A stretch of 58,672 bases of DNA from Anaerolineae bacterium (GTDB taxonomy: Bacteria; Chloroflexota; Anaerolineae; Promineifilales; Promineifilaceae): positions 1 through 58,672 of the forward strand of contig JADLAX010000008.1 in NCBI GenBank assembly GCA_020848035.1, in the 5' to 3' direction. The first letter of the stretch is position 1; the number at the start of each line of letters is the position of its first letter. The notes under the pieces were generated by a model. That model was given only the letters and a program-made list of their open reading frames with translations, made no database searches and was not told where the DNA came from. A program made the position numbers and the translations under genes. Of the stretch, positions 8,359-16,623 are shown piece by piece.

Positions 8359-9033
8359 TCAGTTTCGTATAGTAGTGATACTGAAAAACGGCCGTTGCCA
8401 ATTCTTCTCAAAGCCAGCCTGGCGTACCTGTTCTTCGCCGCGACAGGCCCGGTAACCCAGTTGAAGGGTATGGCGCAGCCAACGGCCGTTTTCACGCCAG
8501 GGCAGGGGGAGGCAGATACCCAGGTAGACGTCTGAATGGTCCAATACAAAGACATCGTTGCTTTCCAGGTAGAAAGGGCCTAGCCAGGCAGAGACACTTT
8601 CTTCCCACGCAGATGTCTGTTCTTTATGATCGCGCGCCCAACGACTGTACAGCCAGCGTGGCACGTAGCTGAGAAGTAAAAGGTCAAACCCGTCAGCCAC
8701 CAAACGCGGCAACGTTGGCGAGGCCCAAACCGGGTACCAGTAGGCATGGAGGCCCGTTTGTTCCAGGCAATCCGTGCCGTGACAAAGGTGAAAACCAACC
8801 TCTTGTCGGCCAAAGCGCCACAAGTTGTGGCTTCTGTTAGGCCAGGGCAGCCCGCGCAGGCCAAGATATAGTTTAAGACACTCCAGGGAGCGCAACTGCA
8901 TGACATGCAGATGGAACGGGCCAAGTCGGGCACTGTAACTCTCAGTCGAGGCACTGTGGAAAGCTGAGATACGTGGCATCCAGGGACGGGAAACGAGCCG
9001 CAGGATCAGACGAATAAAGAGACAGGTAAGCAT
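8359..9033 (-). CDS. Hypothetical protein, Trp/Leu-rich
   Basis: A 224-residue protein of no recognised family, rich in Leu, Trp, Arg and His. A hydrophobic N-terminus (MLTCLFIRLILRLV) could be a membrane anchor. The start was chosen because AAGGAG precedes it at good distance on the minus strand; an in-frame start 75 bases upstream lacks one. It lies between the iteron-like repeats and the polymerase-like gene and ends at its own terminator. Its position next to iterons would fit a replication or control protein, but no DNA-binding motif is visible. Confidence 0.6.
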   Translation of the reverse strand: MLTCLFIRLILRLVSRPWMPRISAFHSASTESYSARLGPFHLHVMQLRSLECLKLYLGLRGLPWPNRSHNLWRFGRQEVGFHLCHGTDCLEQTGLHAYWYPVWASPTLPRLVADGFDLLLLSYVPRWLYSRWARDHKEQTSAWEESVSAWLGPFYLESNDVFVLDHSDVYLGICLPLPWRENGRWLRHTLQLGYRACRGEEQVRQAGFEKNWQRPFFSITTIRN

Positions 9034-9258
9034 AAAGGTAGACTCCTTTTGGGATAGGGGGAAGTAGAAATGGTGAGGATTGGCGGACGCCAAAGCCGCC
9101 GGTTTCAACCCTCACAAAGCCCACGGCCGCAGGCCGTCTTGAGGGGAAAAGAGGGGGTGCTGCTCTTTATGGTGCCAGTTTCAAAAGAGGAGAGAGGCAA
9201 CAAAAAACGGTCGTTCCTCACGCGAAAAACGGCCGTTTACCCATCTTGTAGGATTCGC

Positions 9259-9547
9259 TAAATAATGCGAATCATCGGCAAATAATGAGAATGAAAATGG
9301 TGATTCAGATTTTGGGGACAAGTTTTTTCGGTTCAAATGCCCCCATATGTACCTTTCCCTAAGCAGTTAGCCCCATCCGAAGCATATTTTGGGGTCACGT
9401 CAGAGAAAGAGGCGTGTAGAATTTCGCGTTGGCGAAACGGCCGTTTTGGTAGGCTATTCTCATTATTTACCGATTAAGGGGGACTCAGCTTCAATGGCTT
9501 CTCTCTGGTGCCATTCTCATTATTTACCGATTCATTCTCATTTATTA
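9259..9547. repeat. Five iteron-like repeats
   Basis: Consensus ATTCTCATTATTTACCGATT. Three copies run in plus orientation (cores at 9456-9469, 9513-9526 and 9534-9547, the last slightly diverged). Two run in minus orientation (cores at 9259-9272 and 9279-9292). Two face inward from the left and three from the right, around a 160-bp interval containing no gene. The length, AT-rich core and clustering resemble iterons of plasmid origins or partition sites, or operators for a control protein. No initiator gene is recognised next to it. Confidence 0.75.
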
Positions 9548-9620
9548 CCGGATCCTACACATCTATCATTTAACCGGGTCAGTTGGATCTGTTTTGTAGC
9601 ATCGAGGAAAGAGCGAGTTT

Positions 9621-9824
9621 TCAGATAGGCTGCGCCGCCAACAGCTTTTGGCGTAACCGCCAGGTATCCCCGTAACGCACGTGGTTAATCCACCCCTGCA
9701 CGCCAGCATCCAGTTCGGCAAAAGATATATTGCCCTGTTGATAAAGGGAAATATTGGCCACCAATCGTCGCCGGAACTGCACCACGTTGCGTCGCTTGAG
9801 CCCAGGAGGGCCGTTTTGGACGCT
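9621..9824 (-). pseudogene. Reverse transcriptase C-terminal remnant
   Basis: In the frame ending at the TGA at 9621-9623, about 65 residues read as the end of a bacterial reverse transcriptase (group II-intron or DGR type). A basic helix LKRRNVVQFRRRL is followed by YQQGNISFAELDAGVQGWINHVRYGDTWRLRQKLL, the maturase-proximal or thumb-end pattern. No upstream RT palm domain (YADD box) is present in any frame. The frame merges with the decayed NG-rich gene upstream, so the remnant is either the C-terminus of that gene after a frameshift or a separate relic. Confidence 0.55.
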
Positions 9825-10419
9825 GGCGCAGACTGTTTCTCGGCCAGATACTGTTGATACGTCTGCACCTCCGTCAGATTTTTCCCGTCAACCAGTGTCC
9901 CATTGCCATATTGAGGCGGCTGTTTAACCGTCGAGTTGCCGTTAGGTGGACTGGCGACTTTACCGTTGGCTTGACCACTACTTTTGCGGGTCACGGGACG
10001 GCCGTTCGCCACATCAGCCCGCTGCTGATGAATCCCATTGTCCTGGATGGGGCCGGTCTTGGGTTTTGCCGTTCCGTTGGGCGCACCATTTGGCTCGCTC
10101 GCTGTCGCCACCAGCTGGAAGGGAGCAGGCTGTCCAACAGATTGCTGGTATGCCATCATCCGCATCACATCCCAGGCGTGGAGATAGGCCAAAACTGCCG
10201 TTGCCATCCGCCGCGCTTCGTACAGCTTGAAGGTGACATTGACTTCCACTTTAGCCAGGCCATCGGCGTGATCGCCCCGGTAGGCGTCACTTTACCCGGC
10301 CCACTTTTCAATTCCACATACACGTTCTCACCTTTAACCGCAACGGACAGCACCCGGCTGACTGTTTTGTGGCGGTCTGACGGTTGTCTTATGAAGGAAG
10401 AGCTGGCTGAAGTGAACAA
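9800..10419 (-). pseudogene. Decayed gene with Asn/Gly-rich linker, frameshifted
   Basis: Two frames together give one plausible protein. The N-terminal piece (frame open to 10419) reads VSRVLSVAVKGENVYVELKSG. The continuation in another frame reads DAYRGDHADGLAKVEVNVTFKLYEARRMATAVLAYLH, then a long Asn/Gly/Pro-rich stretch. One missing base around 10285-10295 would join them. A second frame change near 9815 leads into the reverse-transcriptase-like tail. Either the gene is decaying or the assembly has indels here. The linker resembles those of ssb and the 1276-residue fusion. Function unknown; the folded part does not match a family I recognise. Confidence 0.5.
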
Positions 10420-10754
10420 GGCGGCTGTGCGGCTGAGTCAAGGGAAAAGTTCTTTAGCGACAATGTAAAGGGACTGTTTCGTAATGGCAAGGGCAACTAA
10501 GGAAAACGAAGTGTAAGGCAGAAGGTGGATGTCATTCGGAAAGAGACGAAGAGGAGAAAGCGGTCGTTGCGCCGCCAGCGTATCTTTACCCACTTGCATT
10601 TATCCACTTAGCCTTTACAATGTTAATATCCTCGCGGCATTGGTATTAGCAAAAAACTCCTCCCCCAAACTGGCACGAGAGAAACGCGACTGGAACAAAT
10701 GCCGCAGGCTTAGGGAAAATCAACCTCCTCTGCTAATGCCTCGATGTACCCGGA

Positions 10755-10784
10755 AAAGCCGCCGCCCTCCTGGCGGCTTTTTTC
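10755..10784 (+). terminator. Terminator upstream of the STAS-like gene
   Basis: The arms AAAGCCGCC and GGCGGCTTT have an 8-base loop and are followed by more T residues. It is symmetrical enough to work on both strands. The 10430-10750 stretch before it holds no convincing gene. A near copy follows the STAS-like gene. Confidence 0.8.
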
Positions 10785-10858
10785 TTCTCAATTTCCACAA
10801 AATTTTCTATAATAAAATTGTCTCTATCGTGTTAAAAACCTTCAACCTTAGCAAATAC

Positions 10859-11233
10859 ATGACAACGACTATTTCAGCCTATTTCGGCATATTGACGCGC
10901 CGAGAAAACGGTATCCTTTATTTTTACAAACAGGATGATCTGGCCATAAATGAGAATGTCGCGATTGATATTCTTACGGCTATTTATGAGCTGAACGGCA
11001 CAACCCCCGTTCGGATCATCGTGTTCCAAAGCTCGCCCACGTCCTACACTTTTGAAGGAATCGAAATTCTGTTGGGGGCGGAGAACTTTGCAAAATCAGC
11101 CATTTTTTGCAGCACCACAATACAGCGATCAGTTGGGCATCTTATTCAAAACCTGGCCCGTGCTCAAAAAACAGAGTTTGACATTGGTGTATTTGCATTT
11201 GTAGAAGAAGCAGAAGCCTGGATAGGTGTGTAA
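10859..11233 (+). CDS. STAS/SpoIIAA-like domain protein (DUF7793-like)
   Basis: A 124-residue single-domain protein. The pattern fits the DUF7793/STAS group: an N-terminal strand ILTRRENGILYFYKQ, a helix AIDILTAIYEL, a central strand VRIIVFQSS, the helix IQRSVGHLIQNLARA, and the end FAFVEEAEAWI. Proteins of this group are small cytoplasmic regulators or binding modules of unknown partner. The start used follows a TATAAT at 10808-10813. The larger open frame beginning at 10529 runs through the upstream terminator and is not used. It is a monocistronic unit between two related terminators, and no anti-sigma kinase partner is adjacent. Confidence 0.6.
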   Translation: MTTTISAYFGILTRRENGILYFYKQDDLAINENVAIDILTAIYELNGTTPVRIIVFQSSPTSYTFEGIEILLGAENFAKSAIFCSTTIQRSVGHLIQNLARAQKTEFDIGVFAFVEEAEAWIGV

Positions 11234-11245
11234 CTTCCGTTTAGA

Positions 11246-11273
11246 AAAGCCGCTGTCACCTGGCGGCTTTTTT
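11246..11273 (+). terminator. Terminator after the STAS-like gene
   Basis: The arms AAAGCCGC (11246-11253) and GCGGCTTT (11263-11270) are followed by T residues. It lies 12 bp after the stop and is closely similar in sequence to the hairpin before the gene. Confidence 0.85.
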
Positions 11274-11459
11274 GTTGCCTGGCCCGTGGGTATGGCTTTT
11301 GTTGAGTGTCCGATCTACAATATCCAGTGTAAAGATGATTGACTGAAACCAGGTCAGCATACACTTTTCCATCCCCCTTGAAACCGAAGCATATTTAGAT
11401 AATCCCCTAGACAATTAGCCGCCAAAGCGGCTAATCAGGTCAGCAGTTAAAGTGAAATT

Positions 11460-12512
11460 ATGAATACCTTTAATTGGCTTGCTGCCTTCCCCAAAATATC
11501 GAAACGAAATCAAATCCTGATATGCGGCGTACTTTTAGCCCTGATTGCGGCCATCGACTGGTTAGCCGGTCCGGACATTTCCACCTCCATTTTTTATCTC
11601 CTGCCTATTTCCCTGGTCACCTGGTATATCAGTCAAAGGACAGGGCTAATCTTCTCGGTAACCAGCGCTGTTGTGTGGTTCACTACTGACTATTTCACAA
11701 ATCCAGACCAGACATTCTGGATTATTGCGTTTTGGAATGCCATCGTGCGGCTGGGATTTTTCCTGATTGTGGTATTTAGCCTAGCAACTCTGCGCCGCAG
11801 CCGCCAGCGGCAAGAAGATTTAGTGGCATTTGTTGTTCATGATTTGCGTGCGCCATTAGGCAATGTGCTGGTTGCGCTGGAAATGTTGCAAGGAGAAGTT
11901 GATGAGGCAGACGGTGCCAGGCATGAGTTAACAAAGGTAGGACTCTCCTCAGGGCAGCGAATGCTCAATCTGGTAGATTCGCTGCTGGAGTGGTCAAAAC
12001 TGGAAAACGGCCGGTTGAAGATTGATAAGGATGCGGTGCTGGTGGCCGATTTATTTGCCGAAAGTGTTGCCCAAATTGTGCTTACAGCGGAAATAAAACA
12101 AGTTACGATTGCCGAGCGGGTGGAGCCGCCAGATTTAGTCGTGCTGGCCGATACCTCCCTTACGTTGCGTGTCCTGGTTAATCTCCTCAACAACGCTATC
12201 AAGTTTAGTCCTTTAGGCGGGATCATTACTCTGGAAGCAAAGTTGGGCGAGGAGGCCAACGTGATTATTACCGTTCATGACCAGGGTATGGGTATCCCGG
12301 CGGACTGGCAGCAGCGGGTGTTTGCCAAATATGGCCAGGTGACAGGCGGAAAGTCGGGGGGCAGTGGGCTTGGTTTGGCGTTTTGCAAGCTGGCGATTGA
12401 AGCGCAGGACGGCCGTATCTGGCTGAATTCGGAAGCGGGGCACGGTACGTTACTTTCACTCGCCTTACCAGTCACGAAAAATTTAGCCCAAATAAGTAGA
12501 GAATATGACTGA
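11460..12512 (+). CDS. Membrane sensor histidine kinase (orphan)
   Basis: A 350-residue kinase. Three or four membrane helices lie in residues 15-110 with almost no extracytoplasmic domain, so it probably senses a signal within the membrane. The phospho-acceptor box is FVVHDLRAPLGN with His at 127. The N box is LVNLLNNAIKFS. The G boxes are DQGMGIP and GGSGLGLAFCK. All key residues are present. No response-regulator gene lies on either side, so the partner is elsewhere. A short inverted repeat (ATTAGCCGC/GCGGCTAAT, 11413-11434) precedes it. It converges on the glycan operon's last gene, and no functional link is evident. Confidence 0.9.
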   Translation: MNTFNWLAAFPKISKRNQILICGVLLALIAAIDWLAGPDISTSIFYLLPISLVTWYISQRTGLIFSVTSAVVWFTTDYFTNPDQTFWIIAFWNAIVRLGFFLIVVFSLATLRRSRQRQEDLVAFVVHDLRAPLGNVLVALEMLQGEVDEADGARHELTKVGLSSGQRMLNLVDSLLEWSKLENGRLKIDKDAVLVADLFAESVAQIVLTAEIKQVTIAERVEPPDLVVLADTSLTLRVLVNLLNNAIKFSPLGGIITLEAKLGEEANVIITVHDQGMGIPADWQQRVFAKYGQVTGGKSGGSGLGLAFCKLAIEAQDGRIWLNSEAGHGTLLSLALPVTKNLAQISREYD

Positions 12513-12591
12513 TTGTAGTAGTCAGAATGCCCCTTAACCTAAACCGGCGAACGGTACTGTAAATATTTGATCGCTTGCCGGTGTATAGAAA

Positions 12592-15285
12592 TCAACCCGG
12601 TTCTCGTTGCCGTGGTTTCCTTTCATCTAACAACAAGGACAATAACTCGCTGAATATTTTCTCGGCCAAGGGTTCATTGCCGATATTATCTTGTAGACGC
12701 AGCGTAGAAACGAGCAACATACCATCTCCGACCGGCAGTTTTTGCACCAAACCGGCTGGACGACGCAGCCAGCCAACAAACAGTCCAGCCAGCACCTCGT
12801 AGCGGAAGTCCATCGGGCGCACCGAGCTGATAACCGTTTCCGGCAGCACGGCCAAGAAGGTAAAATCGAACCGACCATCTCCTGGAAGCTCTCCGGCCCA
12901 CAAATCGCGGCGATACCAGGCAAAGCTGCTGGCCCAATCGCCAGCCCAACCAGTTCCTTTGCGCGCATTCAGCGAGAGTCTTGGCACTATGGTCTGCAAC
13001 GCTTCCGGCGTTTCAGCTAGAAATAACACGCGCCCACCTTGCTCCACAAAACGGCGGTTGGCTTCCGTGAAGGTGGTGACGATCAGGGGGACACCAGGTG
13101 AAGGATCTCTTGTGACAGTATAACCCGCTTTCATCAGCGCGGTTGTTAGCTTTTCATCGGCGCAGGTTACGACTGGGGTGGAAACGGCCGTTGGCGGTAA
13201 AACCATCATCCCCAACTCATTACACGCTATTTGCCTTCCGGACGCATCCACCAACGTCAACCGTAGTGAAACCCGCGCTGGCTGCGTCACAGCAGGCATT
13301 TCTAGTTTGAGGGGGGGCAGGGGTACTGCCTGAGCAGGAACGGCGGTTATATTGCCCATTGTGCCGTCAACTTTTGGCGTGTCGTCGCCAGCCAGTGACC
13401 AGCGCAGCGACATTTCCCGCAGCGGCTTCGCACCAAAGTGGGATACATGGAGGGTGATTATGGCCGTTTCCGCACTGCGCCACGCCCGCCGTGCGACACG
13501 AGGGAGCACCACCGTATCCGCATTAATTTCCGCCAGCCTATTAAAATAGACTTTGGGATTACGCAGCATATCCAGCAGGCCGTTACATTCCCAATGCAGG
13601 TCGGTAAATTCGGTGATCACATAGCCACTAATCTGTGGGTGCAGACGGATCGTCTCAATCTCATAGCGCAGCGCCTCAAATTGTGCCCACTGTGAGGCGG
13701 TTGTTAATCCAGCGTAATCGCCGAACACCTTGTCCAAATGCAGGTCGTAAAAACGAAGTCCGGCCGCATGGGGATAAACATCACCGCCGCCCCACTCCCA
13801 GCCGGTTTCAAACCACCACGGTTCACCGCCAAAATGGGCCAGCAGCGGGGCAATGTCCGGCAGCCCCCAGTTGCCAAATTCAGAGACGATGAGCGGAGCG
13901 CCATCCTCGCGGTTGGCCTGGAATTCGGGTGCGTACAGCCAGGAAGCACGGTTGGCTATGCCTTCCACCCAGGTGTTCCAGCGCGCTGCACCGTCGGGCA
14001 TGGCCGCATAAAAATGGAAGTCGTCCAGGTCGCTTTTGAGGTGAGCATTGGGGAAACAGGGTGAGTTATCCACGACCAACCGGGTGGGGTCAAGCTGTTT
14101 TACCCAGGCAAATGTTTCTGCCAGCCACACACGGTGGTCGGGATTGGTCGCTAATTCTGTCCCCCACGCTTCGTTGATAATCGTCCAGATGATGATTGAA
14201 GGATGATTCCAATCTCGTTCAATCATTCCAGCAATAGTTTCACGTCCGCGCCGTTTGGCCGGTGCGGTTAGCTGGGCCCAGTTGGGCAGTTCGGTCCAGA
14301 TGAGCAGCCCTATCCGGTCGGCCGCTTCGTAATAACGCGGGTCGGCCACTTTGATGTGAACGCGCAGGCAATTCAACCCCATCGCCTTTGCCTGCTGGAA
14401 TTGCTCTTCGATGTATGCGTAAGATGGCGGGGTATAAATGAGATCTGGATAATAATCCTGGTCAAGAGCGCCGCGCAGGTAAAGGACACGGCCGTTTAAC
14501 CATACCTGTCCATCCCGGGCTTCAATCGTGCGAAAACCAAACGTCTCAACCACGGTGTCCTCTCCGGCATCCGTGCGCAGCGTGACCCGGGCGGTGTACA
14601 AATGCGGCGATTCAATATCCCATAACTGCGGGTTTACCAGCGTTAGGCTGAATTCAGTGGCGGAGGTTACAGTATCAGCCACCTCTACACCTTGAGGCGA
14701 AGAGAAACTCACCTGAATCTGATTCGCTTCAGCGAGCGGTGGATGGGTCATGACGGTCACTGATACCTGACCGGTAGCGGCATCCGGCGTGATTTTGATA
14801 CGCCGGATATGGTTTATAGGGCGGCACTCCAGCCAGACGGGCTGCCAGATGCCGCTCAGTGGCCCATACCAACTTTGTTTGCCGTGCGGAACCTCTGGGA
14901 AAAGTTCAGGCGGGTCGGTGACGCGCACCACCAGTTCATTTTCGCCAGGACGGGCAACGGCCGTTACATCTAATTCAAACGGCAAGTAGCCGCCCTCGTG
15001 CTCACCAACTTTATCCCCATTCAGCCACACTTCAGCCCGATAATCTACCGCGCCAAAACCCACTATCAGGCTATCGGTCAGCCACTCGGCCGGAATCTCT
15101 ACCGAACGGCGATACCAGGCCGGCCCAGAATAGGTGCGCAAATCGTCAAACTGCGCCTGCCAGGGGCCAGGAACCGTAATTTGATGACAGCGATCTTTAG
15201 GCAAATTTGAGGGAGTAAAAGATGAAGCAGCATCGACCCAAAACTGCCATTCTCCATCGAGCGAGTGCCGTGTTCTTTTGCTCAT
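12592..15285 (-). CDS. GH2 family beta-glycosidase
   Basis: An 897-residue protein of the beta-galactosidase/beta-glucuronidase/beta-mannosidase family. It has an N-terminal sugar-binding (jelly-roll) domain (residues about 1-165), an immunoglobulin-like domain (to about 260) and a TIM barrel. The acid/base is Glu372 in NEAWG and the nucleophile is probably Glu469 in VSEFGNWG. A long C-terminal beta region follows. No signal peptide is seen, so it is probably cytoplasmic and cleaves imported oligosaccharides from the non-reducing end. Its ATG overlaps the GH1 stop (ATGA), with GGAGGA inside the GH1 end. Exact substrate cannot be read from sequence. Confidence 0.9.
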   Translation of the reverse strand: MSKRTRHSLDGEWQFWVDAASSFTPSNLPKDRCHQITVPGPWQAQFDDLRTYSGPAWYRRSVEIPAEWLTDSLIVGFGAVDYRAEVWLNGDKVGEHEGGYLPFELDVTAVARPGENELVVRVTDPPELFPEVPHGKQSWYGPLSGIWQPVWLECRPINHIRRIKITPDAATGQVSVTVMTHPPLAEANQIQVSFSSPQGVEVADTVTSATEFSLTLVNPQLWDIESPHLYTARVTLRTDAGEDTVVETFGFRTIEARDGQVWLNGRVLYLRGALDQDYYPDLIYTPPSYAYIEEQFQQAKAMGLNCLRVHIKVADPRYYEAADRIGLLIWTELPNWAQLTAPAKRRGRETIAGMIERDWNHPSIIIWTIINEAWGTELATNPDHRVWLAETFAWVKQLDPTRLVVDNSPCFPNAHLKSDLDDFHFYAAMPDGAARWNTWVEGIANRASWLYAPEFQANREDGAPLIVSEFGNWGLPDIAPLLAHFGGEPWWFETGWEWGGGDVYPHAAGLRFYDLHLDKVFGDYAGLTTASQWAQFEALRYEIETIRLHPQISGYVITEFTDLHWECNGLLDMLRNPKVYFNRLAEINADTVVLPRVARRAWRSAETAIITLHVSHFGAKPLREMSLRWSLAGDDTPKVDGTMGNITAVPAQAVPLPPLKLEMPAVTQPARVSLRLTLVDASGRQIACNELGMMVLPPTAVSTPVVTCADEKLTTALMKAGYTVTRDPSPGVPLIVTTFTEANRRFVEQGGRVLFLAETPEALQTIVPRLSLNARKGTGWAGDWASSFAWYRRDLWAGELPGDGRFDFTFLAVLPETVISSVRPMDFRYEVLAGLFVGWLRRPAGLVQKLPVGDGMLLVSTLRLQDNIGNEPLAEKIFSELLSLLLDERKPRQREPG

Positions 15286-16520
15286 GATTCCTCCGCTAAT
15301 TCGGGGCTGCCCTGGGCTATATAGCGGCGGTACGTCTCTACCAGCGGCGTTGCTTGCCGCTGTAATATCCCGTTTTTGTCAAAGGCTGAATCCCACAAGC
15401 CCAGATGAAGTAAATAATCGCCGACCGGTTTTTCATTACGGCGGTATTCCCAATCAATCATGGTTATCATGGGGAACCAGGTGTAGCCGGCAACCGGAAC
15501 CCCTTCGGCACGAATAGTGGCAACGGCCGTTATCGTTTCATCCATCCATTGGGTACGGCCGTTGACGTCTCGTCTGGCGCTGGTTTCCGTAATCATCATC
15601 GGAATCTGGTAGCGATTCCAGGTCTGGCGCAGCACGTCTGCCAGGTGGTAGCCGTTGAGTTCGCCCCGCATCCTCAGGTTCCCGTCCGGCCCCATGACCG
15701 CTTCACCGCCCGACCAGGGATAGAGGTTGACGCCAAATAGATCCACCGTGGCTGCCTGATCACGAAGCCAGGCCAGGTCATTTTCTGTCATGCCGTGATG
15801 AAGCAGATAAGGCCACAGGAGGTGACTGGTGTTTACCTGGCCAGTAAACAGGTCATAGGCCAGATAAGTATGGGCATTCCGCTGGTCTACACCAGCTTGC
15901 AGCCGCTCATCCTCCGTCCAGCTCCAGCCCAACGCCTCTACCTGGACAAAAATGGCATCAGGATCAGCCTCCCGTACTGCGTGAGCAGTTCGCACCATGC
16001 CGCGCACAATCGACAGGAGGATTTTGACGTAGCCGTCTTCTCCTTCCAGGTAGGGTGGCCATTCTCCGCGTCGGCCACAAAACTCGGCGTTGACGGTGGG
16101 TTCATTCAGCGGCGTGTAATAGCGCACCAAGTTACCGTACCGTTCGGCCACCGCGTGTGCATATTCGGCCACATAGTGTGGATAATCTGCATCGAGAAAG
16201 GATTTCTCCAGCCAAAGCGGCGTGCCGTAGTGCATTAAATCAACAATAGGGTGAATACCTTTTTGGTTCACTAAATAATCCAGAACTTGATCTGTCCAGG
16301 CCCAATTGTATTGCCCCCGTTGGGGATTGACGCGATACCAGGGAATGCCCCAGCGAATATGGCTGATACCTAATGCAGCGGCGCGATCCATATCTTGACA
16401 CCACAATTCATAATGCTGCGTCAACTCATATTCATCTAACGCTCTGAGTCCGGGCCGCTCTTGAGGGATGAACGTGTTTTCTATGCCGACGGCCCAATGG
16501 AAAGTATCTGATCGGTACAT
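15282..16520 (-). CDS. GH1-like beta-glycosidase
   Basis: A 412-residue TIM-barrel glycosidase. TPLNEPTVNAEF carries the acid/base Glu140 in the GH1 NEP motif. The expected nucleophile is Glu312 in MITETSARRD, where classical GH1 has ITENG, so this is a divergent GH1 or a related clan GH-A member. The N-terminus lacks a signal peptide, indicating a cytoplasmic enzyme. It is translationally coupled to the GH2 gene and lies downstream of two GH43 genes and the sugar importer. It would take part in breakdown of imported beta-linked oligosaccharides. Confidence 0.8.
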   Translation of the reverse strand: MYRSDTFHWAVGIENTFIPQERPGLRALDEYELTQHYELWCQDMDRAAALGISHIRWGIPWYRVNPQRGQYNWAWTDQVLDYLVNQKGIHPIVDLMHYGTPLWLEKSFLDADYPHYVAEYAHAVAERYGNLVRYYTPLNEPTVNAEFCGRRGEWPPYLEGEDGYVKILLSIVRGMVRTAHAVREADPDAIFVQVEALGWSWTEDERLQAGVDQRNAHTYLAYDLFTGQVNTSHLLWPYLLHHGMTENDLAWLRDQAATVDLFGVNLYPWSGGEAVMGPDGNLRMRGELNGYHLADVLRQTWNRYQIPMMITETSARRDVNGRTQWMDETITAVATIRAEGVPVAGYTWFPMITMIDWEYRRNEKPVGDYLLHLGLWDSAFDKNGILQRQATPLVETYRRYIAQGSPELAEES

Positions 16521-16623
16521 ATATTACTCCTGTAAGTAGTGCCGGGCGCTACGTTGGTCGCAAGGGTTTCCATTCATTACTGAGTCAACGGGCTGGTGGT
16601 TGGGTTAACGATAGGCGACATGG

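Noticed and set aside
9854..10468. 204-codon plus-strand frame
   Set aside because: Antisense to the decayed NG-rich gene; no start signal, and composition is that of a shadow frame.
10529..10858. N-terminal extension of the STAS-like gene
   Set aside because: It runs through a strong terminator hairpin, and the extension has no protein-like pattern.
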